DNA from: JAAYVZ01 sp035384965
GTDB taxonomy: Bacteria; Acidobacteriota; Thermoanaerobaculia; Thermoanaerobaculales; Thermoanaerobaculaceae
Assembly (NCBI GenBank): GCA_035384965.1
Contig: DAOOJE010000002.1
Location: forward strand, 1-64,000
Direction: 5' to 3'
DNA: 64,000 nt
Shown here: positions 9,160-17,600 of the stretch, in pieces
How the letters are laid out: every line of letters starts with the position of its first letter
Numbering within the stretch: the stretch's first letter is position 1
The notes under the pieces: model-generated
The model's input: the letters and a program-made list of their open reading frames with translations, nothing else
Told to the model about the DNA's origin: nothing
Databases searched by the model: none
Program-made: the position numbers and the translations under genes

Positions 9160-9633
9160 ATGGCGTCCAGAGAGTGTCGCGAGTGCGGGCACCCGATCCC
9201 CGAGGGCGAGAAGGTGTGCCCGGGCTGCGGGGCGGCCTGGTCGTCCCAGAAGAGATGGCTGTGGGCGGTGTTCGCCACTCTGGGCGTGGCCGTCACCGCC
9301 GGCTTTTACGTCGGCATGTTCCAGCCCGAGCTCATGCGCCGCAAGGCCGAGGCCAGGGTCACGCCGCTCGAACGGATGCAGGCGCAGGTCGATCAGTTGC
9401 TCTCGACGACGGCCACCATCACCAAGCTGCAGGGGCACGTCATCTGGGTCGAACCCGGCCTGTGGACGTTGCGCAGCCAGGAGGAGCGCGTGGCGCTGGC
9501 CTCGCTCATCGGCACCTATGCCGGGCTGAAGGACGGGTCCAACCAGGCACGCTGCGAGGTGCGGGACAACCGCACCGGCAAGGTTATCGCGGAGTGGTCG
9601 GAGGCGGGGGGGCTGGTGACCGTCGCTCGGTGA
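9160..9633 (+). CDS. zinc-ribbon, single-pass membrane protein of unknown function
   Basis: A 157-residue protein. Residues 5-27 form a short zinc ribbon (CRECGxxI...CPGCGAAW). One hydrophobic helix spans about residues 33-52 and a soluble tail of about 100 residues follows, with a polar helical start and a possible small beta domain. The ribbon would stay cytosolic with the tail outside. No family is recognised for the tail. A GGAAGGAGG ribosome site precedes the ATG. The next gene begins ten bases after this stop, so they are probably co-expressed. Confidence 0.65.
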   Translation: MASRECRECGHPIPEGEKVCPGCGAAWSSQKRWLWAVFATLGVAVTAGFYVGMFQPELMRRKAEARVTPLERMQAQVDQLLSTTATITKLQGHVIWVEPGLWTLRSQEERVALASLIGTYAGLKDGSNQARCEVRDNRTGKVIAEWSEAGGLVTVAR

Positions 9634-9643
9634 GGCGGTGGTC

Positions 9644-10603
9644 ATGGCCGGGGGCGCGTCGGCTACACTCGTGCTCGTGCTGCTCGCCGCCCTTGTGCTC
9701 GCCGCCGCGGTCCAGCCCCCGCCCGCGCTTCGCCTGCTGCGGGTCGAGCTCGACCTGCCGACGCCCGACCAGGCCGTGCTGGTGCTGCACGGCGAGGGGC
9801 GCCGCGAGCCCGCACCGCTCCTCGCAGCCCATCGTCTGCGCATCGCCGACCTCGAAATCCCCCTGGCGGCTCCGCCCGACCTCACACTGTCGGGATCGGC
9901 GAGCCGCGTGCGCGTGGTCGTCCGTCTCGCGGAAGTCGGAGAGGGGATCCTCGCCGTGGACTCGTCCACCGTGCCGGTGCGCTGGGAGGGGCTCGACGCG
10001 CGAGGCGGCGTCGTGGTCGCCCTGGAAGGCAGGATCGATCCGGCCGACGGGCAGCAGGCGGTCCTGCCGGCCGAGACGCTGTACCGCCACTACGCCCGCC
10101 TGGCCGACTACGGCGTCGCCCCCGAGGGCATGCTGGTGCACGTCTCGGCCCTGCTCAGCATCTACAACCCGTTCGCCTTCGAGGTCGTGGCCACCGGCCT
10201 CGAGTACCGCCTGGAGGTCGGCGGGGTGCCGGTCCTGGATGCCCGCCGCGGCGGCTTCCGCCTCCGGCCCCGCCAGGCGAGCGACGTGCTCGTTGAGCAG
10301 ACGCTGCCGATCCTCGACCTGGCCTCTGCGCTGTCCGCCGTGCTGGCCCGGCGCCCGGCGACGTTCAGCGGGATCCTCGGCATCCGCACCCCGAACGGCG
10401 AGCGCGGCATCCCGATCCTTCTCCGTTCCGGAGGGTCGTCACCTCTCGGGCAGGTGCTCGAGCGCGGCCGGGAGGGAGTGGCGAGGCAGACACGCGGCGC
10501 GGAGGTCGACGAGCGCCTTCTCGAGCAGGACCACGCCCCGCGCTCGGTCTTCCGCCGCCAGCTGCCGCCGGCCCCCGAGAGCGGCGCCTCCTGCACGCGC
10601 TAG
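9644..10603 (+). CDS. secreted or anchored LEA14/WHy-like protein
   Basis: A 319-residue protein with an N-terminal hydrophobic segment (about residues 5-25) that works as a signal peptide or anchor. Residues about 35-135 and 160-265 look like two beta-rich units. The second holds the phrase IYNPFAFEVVATGLEYRL, typical of LEA14/water-stress-hypersensitive (WHy) domains, in which a conserved Asn-Pro follows a strand. The C-terminal 60 residues are charged and low in structure. Role unknown; WHy domains are often membrane-associated. The ATG at 9644 is preferred over GTG at 9638 because GAGG then lies at proper distance. Its stop overlaps that of the convergent patatin gene. Confidence 0.6.
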   Translation: MAGGASATLVLVLLAALVLAAAVQPPPALRLLRVELDLPTPDQAVLVLHGEGRREPAPLLAAHRLRIADLEIPLAAPPDLTLSGSASRVRVVVRLAEVGEGILAVDSSTVPVRWEGLDARGGVVVALEGRIDPADGQQAVLPAETLYRHYARLADYGVAPEGMLVHVSALLSIYNPFAFEVVATGLEYRLEVGGVPVLDARRGGFRLRPRQASDVLVEQTLPILDLASALSAVLARRPATFSGILGIRTPNGERGIPILLRSGGSSPLGQVLERGREGVARQTRGAEVDERLLEQDHAPRSVFRRQLPPAPESGASCTR

Positions 10604-11403
10604 CGGCGTGCGAGCGCCGCGCGCAGCGCGGGTAGAGCCGCGCGCATCGCGCCGGTGCCGGCCTCGATCAGGCGTGGGCGGTCGGAAAGGTCGTCGATGG
10701 CCGTGTCGCCGACCGGCGGCTCGACCACGACGTCGGCATCGCGGGCGTACACCCGGCCGATCTCGGCCGCCATGATGTCCATGGCGTGCAGGAACACCGT
10801 GATGGGGTTGCGCGGGCATTCCTCTGGGACCGCGGCGGGCAGCGCCACGGCCAGCACCACCTCGGCGCCGAGCCGGCGTGCGACTCCTGCAGGGACCGGT
10901 GCCACGATGCCTCCGTCGACATAGGTCACGCCGTCGATCTCGACCGGAGCGAAGACGCCGGGGATCGTGCAGGAGGCCCGCACGGCCCGCGCCAGTGGTC
11001 CGCGGTCGAAGACCGTGGCCTCGCCGGTACGCAGCGCCACCGCCACGGCCGCGAAGCGGATCGGGAGCTCCTCGATGATGTGTGCGCGGGCGTGCGTGGC
11101 CACGAAGCGCTCGATGCGCTCGCCCCGCGCCAGCCCGCCCGCCAGCAGAGAGCGCGGACCGTAGTCGAAAAAGTCGTCCTTCTCGACCGTCAGCGCGAGG
11201 CGCTCCACCTCGGCGGCGTCGCGCCCATCGGCGACGAGAGCGCCGATGAGCGATCCCACCGACGTGCCCACCACGACGTCGGGCCTGATTCCCTCAGCCT
11301 CGAGCACCCGCAACACGCCGATGTGGGCGAACCCGCGCGCCCCGCCGCCGCCCAGCGCCAGCCCCAGGCGCGGTTTTCGCCGCCGCTTCCACCAGCCCAG
11401 CAC
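10600..11403 (-). CDS. patatin-like phospholipase (RssA-like)
   Basis: A 267-residue serine hydrolase. The oxyanion motif GGGGARGFAHIG is at residues 18-29, the nucleophile elbow GTSVG near 46-50 and the catalytic Asp in DGG near 165-167, so the Ser-Asp dyad is complete. Members cleave acyl chains from phospholipids or neutral lipids. The basic N terminus (WWKRRRKPR) suggests membrane contact. It starts with GTG preceded by GGAGG. A TATCAT -10-like hexamer lies about 18 bases before the start. It is divergent from the PilZ gene and its TAG overlaps the TAG of the LEA14-like gene by two bases. Confidence 0.88.
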   Translation of the reverse strand: MLGWWKRRRKPRLGLALGGGGARGFAHIGVLRVLEAEGIRPDVVVGTSVGSLIGALVADGRDAAEVERLALTVEKDDFFDYGPRSLLAGGLARGERIERFVATHARAHIIEELPIRFAAVAVALRTGEATVFDRGPLARAVRASCTIPGVFAPVEIDGVTYVDGGIVAPVPAGVARRLGAEVVLAVALPAAVPEECPRNPITVFLHAMDIMAAEIGRVYARDADVVVEPPVGDTAIDDLSDRPRLIEAGTGAMRAALPALRAALARR

Positions 11404-11420
11404 GCCGGCCTCCGCGCGGA

Positions 11421-11426
11421 ATGATA
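11421..11426 (-). promoter_or_regulatory. candidate -10 box for the patatin gene
   Basis: TATCAT on the minus strand, followed by a GGAGG ribosome site and the GTG at 11403. No clear -35 is seen. Confidence 0.35.
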
Positions 11427-11515
11427 CGCGCCCCCGGGACGAGCGGAGGCCGGCCGCCCCGCTTCGCGCGGCAAGGCCTGGCCGCGTGCCGCGACGAGCG
11501 GCGGGGCACCGGCTG

Positions 11516-11521
11516 TATCAT
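11516..11521 (+). promoter_or_regulatory. candidate -10 box for the PilZ / BLUF-EAL pair
   Basis: TATCAT ends nine bases before the ATG at 11531. There is no Shine-Dalgarno sequence, so the transcript would be leaderless or have a leader of only a few bases. Confidence 0.4.
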
Positions 11522-11530
11522 GCCAGCGGG

Positions 11531-12262
11531 ATGGGCACGGCCCGGAAGCTCCTCGTGATCGGCGAGCGCATCGAGCCTCTCGAGCGCGTCCTGCCTTTGC
11601 TGCGGCGCGCGGAAGTCTCCTCGCAACGCGCTTTCAGTCTGGACAATGCCAGAGCCATGATCAACAAGGAGCGATACGACCTTATCATAATTCATTATCC
11701 GGAAATTGCGATATCGTTGACAGAGCTCGTCGATACAGTGCGCAGCAAGGAGTCGCCCTGTCGCACGTCGGGGCTCCTCGTCGTCGCGGAGCGCTCCGAG
11801 GTGGGGGAAGTCGGCGCCCTCCTCGGCCGCGGGGTCAACCGAGTCGTCGATATCGACGCGCACATCGACCGCCTGCTCGACGCCATCGCCGACCTCCTCG
11901 CGGTCAAGCCGCGGCGTTTCCTGCGCTCGGTCATCCAGCTCGACATCTGGGTGGGGTTCGGCGTCAAGCGTATCCTCACCGTGACGGAGAACGTCTCGAT
12001 CACGGGCATGCTCGTCCGCGGCGGCTCGGACTTCGCGGTCGGGACCAGGCTGCAGTTCGAGCTGCTGCTGCCCCACCAGGCGGCGTCGGTGCGCGGCGAT
12101 CTCGCGGTCGTTCGCCACACCGACCGGGTGCGTGAGGGGGTGGAGGGTTTCGGCGCCCGCATCCTGGGCTTCGTCGGTGATGACGAGGCCCGCCTGCGTG
12201 CCTTCCTCGACGCCCCTGCCGCCGACCCCGCCGACGAGAACGCCCAGACGCTGAGGATGTGA
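11531..12262 (+). CDS. degenerate receiver-PilZ protein (c-di-GMP related)
   Basis: A 243-residue protein. Residues 5-125 have the alternating hydrophobic strand pattern of a response-regulator receiver, but the acidic pair is missing (IGERIE instead of DD) and the phospho-acceptor position reads LIIIHYPE, so it should not be phosphorylated. Residues about 130-230 form a PilZ-like beta barrel with the SITGMLVRG strand typical of PilZ domains (usual form D/NxSxxG). The RxxxR c-di-GMP loop can be read as RRFLR near residues 128-132. The next gene, a BLUF-EAL enzyme, starts three bases later, so sensor and c-di-GMP receptor are co-produced. Codons near 11680-11715 are unusually AT-rich for this window. 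Confidence 0.75.
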   Translation: MGTARKLLVIGERIEPLERVLPLLRRAEVSSQRAFSLDNARAMINKERYDLIIIHYPEIAISLTELVDTVRSKESPCRTSGLLVVAERSEVGEVGALLGRGVNRVVDIDAHIDRLLDAIADLLAVKPRRFLRSVIQLDIWVGFGVKRILTVTENVSITGMLVRGGSDFAVGTRLQFELLLPHQAASVRGDLAVVRHTDRVREGVEGFGARILGFVGDDEARLRAFLDAPAADPADENAQTLRM

Positions 12263-12265
12263 GGA

Positions 12266-13495
12266 ATGGGTCGCGCCGTTCCACCGGTTGCGTCGAGCGA
12301 GGATCGACCGGTGGCGTCCCTCATTCACCTCGTTTACGCCAGCGCCGCGCGCGCCGCGTACACCCGAGAAGAACTCGCGCAGCTACTCGAGGAAGCCAGC
12401 CGCCGCAACGCCGAGCTCGGTGTCACCGGCATGCTGCTGCACCTCGAGGGGAGCTTCTTCCAGGTGCTCGAAGGCGAGGCCGAGGTGGTGGACGAGCTGT
12501 TCGCACGCATCGCCTCGGATCCCCGCCACGGCAACGTCACGGTCATCGTACGCGAGCCGATCCCGCGGCGAGCGTTCGCCGACTGGAAGATGGCCTACGC
12601 GGCGCTCGACGCCGAGGATGCGGCCCGCGTCGCCGGCCTGACCGAAGGCGCCGTCAGTCTCGACGCCGGCCGGGCTCGGAAGCTCCTTCGGGCCTTCACC
12701 CAGGGGCGGTGGCGCTCGCGGCTTGCCAGCGAGCCGCCGCCGGTGCAACAGGCCCCGGCCGAGCGCCTTGCCCTCCACGCCAGCGCCGAGGTCGCCGAGC
12801 GCGGCTTTTCGTTCGCGTTCCAGCCCATCGTCCACGCCCCCAGCGGTGTCGTCGTCGCTTACGAGGCGCTGGTGCGCGGCCCCGGCAACGAGCCGGCCGC
12901 GCACGTCCTCCAGCGGGTGCGACCACACCGGCGCTACTGTTTCGACGAGCGCAGCCGGAGCGTGGCGATCGAGCTGGCCGCCCGGCTGGGCTTGCCGTGC
13001 GCCCTTCACATCAACTTGTTGCCGCGCGGTCTCGGGGCCCGCTGCACCCGCCCCGGCCCGATGCTGGCCGCGGCCGAGAAGGCGGGGATCGCCCCGGAGC
13101 GGCTCGTGCTCGAGATCGTGGAAAGCGAGGCGGTTCGCGACCACGCTCGCTTCCTGTGTGCGGTCAGCGGGTTTCGCGCCGCCGGGCTGCGCATCGCGCT
13201 CGACGACTTCGGCGCCGGCTACGCCGGGCTCACCTTGCTGGCGGAGCTGCAGCCCGACATCATCAAGCTCGACATGGCGCTGGTGCGGGGGATCGACCAC
13301 CTGGGGCCTCGCCAGGCGATCGTGCGGGGCATTGTCCGCACCTGCCTCGACCTCGGCATCGACCTCGTGGCCGAGGGGGTCGAGACTCCTGGCGAGCTGG
13401 CCTGGTGCCGCGCCGAGGGGATCGAGCTGTTCCAGGGCAACCTCATCGCCGAGGCCGCCTTCGAGCGCTTCCCGCCGGTTCGTCTTCCCGCCTGA
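12266..13495 (+). CDS. BLUF-EAL blue-light-regulated c-di-GMP phosphodiesterase
   Basis: A 409-residue protein. The BLUF domain (about 17-115) retains the flavin photocycle residues: Tyr24, Asn48, Gln66, and Trp107/Met109 in the last strand. A helical linker leads to an EAL domain (about 180-405). Its metal and catalytic residues look complete: Glu200 in EALVRG, Asn250, Glu283, Asp313-Asp314 in DDFGAGY, Lys334 in IIKLD, Glu370 in AEGVET and Gln390. Unlike E. coli BluF/YcgF, whose EAL part is degenerate, this looks able to hydrolyse c-di-GMP, as Klebsiella BlrP1 does. The ATG at 12266 is chosen; a GTG at 12311 would start just before the BLUF domain. It follows the PilZ gene by three bases. 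Confidence 0.9.
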   Translation: MGRAVPPVASSEDRPVASLIHLVYASAARAAYTREELAQLLEEASRRNAELGVTGMLLHLEGSFFQVLEGEAEVVDELFARIASDPRHGNVTVIVREPIPRRAFADWKMAYAALDAEDAARVAGLTEGAVSLDAGRARKLLRAFTQGRWRSRLASEPPPVQQAPAERLALHASAEVAERGFSFAFQPIVHAPSGVVVAYEALVRGPGNEPAAHVLQRVRPHRRYCFDERSRSVAIELAARLGLPCALHINLLPRGLGARCTRPGPMLAAAEKAGIAPERLVLEIVESEAVRDHARFLCAVSGFRAAGLRIALDDFGAGYAGLTLLAELQPDIIKLDMALVRGIDHLGPRQAIVRGIVRTCLDLGIDLVAEGVETPGELAWCRAEGIELFQGNLIAEAAFERFPPVRLPA

Positions 13496-13512
13496 GTCCG
13501 GGAGCGGTCGGC

Positions 13513-13540
13513 TTGACACCCCGCCCGGTTGGTCGATCAT
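13513..13540 (+). promoter_or_regulatory. promoter of the DUF368 gene, leaderless geometry
   Basis: TTGACA (13513-13518), a 16-base spacer and GATCAT (13535-13540). The ATG at 13548 follows after seven bases, where transcription is expected to begin. Confidence 0.55.
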
Positions 13541-13547
13541 GACGCGC

Positions 13548-14618
13548 ATGTCGAACCTCTCGAACGCCCGCCCGCAACCCGAAGCAGCCGCCGCCCCGGC
13601 CCCGATGGAGCTTTTCCCCCTGCTCGCCCGCAGCGTCTTCGGGGGCGTTCTCATGGGACTCGCCAACCTCGTGCCCGGGATATCCGGCGGCACCATGCTG
13701 CTGGCGGTCGGGATCTACCCGCGCTTCATCGCGGCCATCAGCGAGGTGACGACCTTCCGCTTCCGCAAGCACTCCCTGCTCACGCTCGCCGGCGTCGGCC
13801 TCGCCGCGGCGCTGGCGATCGGCGGGCTGGCAGGGGTGGTCAAGGACCTCGTCGTCGACCACCGCTGGGTCATGTACGCGCTCTTCATCGGCTTGACGCT
13901 GGGTGGCGTGCCGCTCGTTTGGCGGCTCATCGGCACCGCTCGGACGCGGACGACCTGGGCCGGTGTGGCGATCGGGTTCGTCGGGATGGTGTTCGTCGCC
14001 CTCGCCCAGATGCAGGGTGGCGGCTCGCCGAACCGCGACGGGGTCCTCTTCCTGCTCGTGGCCGGCGTGGCGGGCGCCAGCGCGATGATCCTCCCGGGGA
14101 TCAGCGGCGGCTACCTGTTGCTCCTGCTCGGCGCCTACGTGCCGATCCTGGCCGGCATCGACGCCTTCAAGGACGCCCTGCGGGCACGGCAGCTCGACGC
14201 TCTCGTGGACGTCGGGATGAGCATCATCCTGCCCGTCGGCATCGGTGTGCTCGTGGGTGTCGTGGCGGTCTCGAACCTCCTGCGCTGGACACTCGAGCGC
14301 CACCGCCAGGCCACCCTCGGAGTGCTGCTCGGCTTGCTGCTTGGAGCCGTGGCGGGGCTGTGGCCGTTCCAGCAGGGCGTTCCGCCGCAGCCCGGTGCCG
14401 TCGTCAAGGGCCAGACCGTCGAGGTCGACGCTGACGGCCGGCTGGTGCTTGCGGGGACGCGCCGGCCGGTCAAGCCGGAGGACTACCCCACCAGCGTCTT
14501 CCGTCCCTCGGCCGCCCAGGCGGCCGGCGCGCTGGCCCTCATCGCCGCCGGCTTCTGCGTCACCCTTCTCGTCGATCGCCTCGGCAACGAGGACCGTCGT
14601 CCGGAAGACGCCTCCTGA
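13548..14618 (+). CDS. DUF368 membrane protein, polyprenyl-phosphate translocase (PopT-like)
   Basis: A 356-residue protein with about nine hydrophobic helices. Two matching hairpin motifs, LVPGISGGTML (near 40-50) and ILPGISGGYLLL (near 180-192), are the inverted-repeat signature of DUF368. Recent work shows that some DUF368 proteins return undecaprenyl phosphate across the cytoplasmic membrane for reuse in wall and glycan synthesis, so that role is likely here. A soluble insertion of about 45 residues before the last helix is not a family hallmark. The start at 13548 fits the upstream promoter; 13539 is also in frame. Its stop is four bases from that of the convergent exoprotein gene. Confidence 0.85.
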   Translation: MSNLSNARPQPEAAAAPAPMELFPLLARSVFGGVLMGLANLVPGISGGTMLLAVGIYPRFIAAISEVTTFRFRKHSLLTLAGVGLAAALAIGGLAGVVKDLVVDHRWVMYALFIGLTLGGVPLVWRLIGTARTRTTWAGVAIGFVGMVFVALAQMQGGGSPNRDGVLFLLVAGVAGASAMILPGISGGYLLLLLGAYVPILAGIDAFKDALRARQLDALVDVGMSIILPVGIGVLVGVVAVSNLLRWTLERHRQATLGVLLGLLLGAVAGLWPFQQGVPPQPGAVVKGQTVEVDADGRLVLAGTRRPVKPEDYPTSVFRPSAAQAAGALALIAAGFCVTLLVDRLGNEDRRPEDAS

Positions 14619-14621
14619 GCA

Positions 14622-17600
14622 TCAGAACAGCACCGGTATCGTCGTCGGGTCGCCGGTGCTGTTGTCCACGACCGAGCCGTACGCCCAGACGCGGCCGCCT
14701 GGGGTCTGTACCTCGATCGTCGCGTAGGCGATGTCGCGGGAGCCGGCGCCGAGGCTCGTGAAGACGTCGTCCTGTTGCCAGTAGCGGCCGGGAGCGACAC
14801 TCTGCGTCTTGGTGGTCCCGGCCTGGCTGCCGGTCGCCGACCACAGCTTGATCGCGACCGTGACGTCCGCGGTGCCCAGGTTCATCACCCCGACGTTGGT
14901 GCGGAACGCCGCCGTCTTCTTGAGCTGCGGGATGACGCCGGCCTGCCCGGAGGTGAGCCCCTGGAGCGGCCGCACCGACGGGTAGTACTGGCCGTACGTT
15001 CCGCTGGCCGCCTGGTTGTAGGTTCGCGAGGTCACGTACAGCGGCTGCGTCGAGGTGATCTGCACCGAGCCCTTGCTGGCCGCGGAGGCGCTCTTGCCGA
15101 AAAGGCTCACGAGGATGTCCTGCCACTCCACGATCGCGCCGGCAGCCAGCGGGTAGGTGCGGGCGACAGGCAGGGTGCCGGGGGTGTAGTCGAGGAACGA
15201 CAGGCCGAGCGTCGTGGTGGTGGCACCGCCGTTGACCACGGCGGTGTTGGTGCGCCACTGCGTGCCGCCGCTTCCGGGGGCGTGGGCCACAGCCGCGATC
15301 GTGTGGGCGGCCACCTCGCTGCCGAACAGCACTGGGAACGTCGTGGGGTCGCCGGTGTTGCCGTCCACGACCGAGCCGTACGCCCATGCCGCGCAGCCGG
15401 GGGTCGTGGGCTGCACCCGCGCGTAGGCGATGTCGCGGTTGCCTGCCCCGGCGCTGGTGAAGATGTCGTCCTGTTGCCAGTAGCGGCCGGCGGCCACGGT
15501 CTGCGTCTTGGGCGCGCCGATCTGGGTGCCGTTGGGGCCGTGGAGCGTGATGGTGACGGCGCAGGGCGCGACCCCGAGGTTCTGGACGCCGACGTTGGTG
15601 CGAAACACGGAAGTCTTCTTGAGCTGGACGATGGTGCCGGTCTGCCCGGCCGGGATAGCGTCGGAGGGGCGCAGCGCCGGGTAGTACTGGCCGTAGGTTC
15701 CGCCCGGCGCCTGGTTGTAGGTGCGGGAGGTGGCGAAGATCGGCAGAGGCGAGGAGATGTGCAGGCTGCCCTTGTTCGAGGCGGCCGCCCCCAGGCCGAA
15801 GAGCGAGACAAGGATGTCCTGCCACTCCACGGTGTGGCCGGCGCCCAGGGTGTGCTGCCTGACGATGGTGGGCGACGTCTCGGCGTAGGGGTAGTAGGTG
15901 AGCGTGAGGTCGACCGGCGTGGGGTTGCGGTTGACCACCGCGACGTTGCTGCGCCACTGGGTGCCGCCGCTGCCGGGGGCGTGGGCCACCGATGGGATCA
16001 TGTAGACGATCGACTGGCCCCCGGTCGAGATCACGATCCGGCCGCTCCGGATACATGGCGTGCCGCCGCTCGGGCTGGATGCCAGGAACGTCCAGTCGTA
16101 CGCGCCGGGCTGCGCGTAGACGTGTGTGGTGTCGAGCGAGGTCGAGGTCCCGCCGTCGCCGAAGCTCCACAAGGCGGTCGGTGCGGCGGCGCAGCCCGAG
16201 GCGGTCACGGTCGCCTGGAAGGTCACGGGCACCCCCGCCGAGCCGGTGGCCGGCACCGTGGCGGAACAGCTCACGACGCACCCGCCGCCGCCGGTGACCT
16301 GAATCGTGAGGCGGTTCGACGTGGCCGTCGCGTTCGCGGCGTCCCGCACCGTGAGCGTGGCCTGGTACGTCCCGGGGTTGACGTACGTGTGCGTCGGGTT
16401 CTGTCCGGTGGCCGGCAGCGAGCCGTCGCCGAACTCCCAGCTCCAGGTGTAGGGAGGTGTCCCGTTGGCGGCGGAGCCGGTGAAGGAGACGGCGAGCGGT
16501 GCCGCTCCGGAGGTGGGCGTGGCGGCAGCGGTCGCGGTGAGCACCGGAGCGGCCCCGCACAGCTCCCGGCGGCTCAGGGTCGTGGTGGTGGCGGAGAGGG
16601 CGGGGTCGGTCACCGCGAGCGTGACCGCGGTGGCGGCCGTGCTGCCGGCCGTGGAGGTGAGCGAGGTGGTCTGGGGGGAGGCGCTCGAGGTCCTGGGCGT
16701 CACGGACGTGCCGGTGATGAACGGGCAGGCTCCGGCCATCGTGCCGTTGGTGTCGAGCCTGAGCAAGAAGGCGTCCTCGCCGCCGGCGCCGTAGGACTCG
16801 GTGACACCTTCGATCAGCACGCTGCCGTCGTTGAGCCGCAGCGGCGTCGCGGTGTCGTCGTTCGGACCGCCGTAAGCGCGCTGCCAGGTGATGTTGCCCT
16901 GGCTGTCGAGGCGCAGCACCCAGGCATCGGCCCGGCCTTGGCCGAACGACTCGGTCTCGCCGGCCAGGAAGTAGCCGCCGGTGCCGTCCGGATAGGCGCC
17001 GCCCATCTCCTTGCCTGGCCCGCCGTAGGTCTTTTGCCACAGGATGTTCCCGGCGTTGTCGAGCTTCACGACCCAGAGATCGGTCTCACCGGCTCCCCAC
17101 GACTCGGTCGTGCCGGAAAGCAGGAACCCTCCGTCCACGGCCGGGATGACGTATCCGACGTCGTGGCCGGTGCCGCTGTAGAGCTTCTGCCAGCTGACGC
17201 TCCCGTCGGCGTTCAGGCGGACGAGCAGCACCCCGAGGGTTTCTTCCTCGTCCTCTTCGGGGGCGGCGCTGCCGACCAGCAGATAGCCGCCGTCGCCGAG
17301 GCGAAGAACTTCGGTGCCCGTCTCGTGGCCCGGCCCGCCGTAGGTGCGGTTGAACGCCACGGCACCGGTGGCGAGGTCGAGCTTGATGAGGCGGATGTCG
17401 AACGAGCCGGTGGCCATGTCCATGAAGGAGCCGACGATGAGCGCGCTGCCGTCGCCGGGGTCGTGGGCGAAGGCCAGCATGATCGGCTCGCCGAGGCGTC
17501 TGGCCCACCCGACGGAGCCGTCGGCAGCGAGCCGTGCCACGACCAGAGACGCCTGCATCAGCGGGAAGGTTGGCGTTTCCGTACCGATGAGGAGAAAGGT

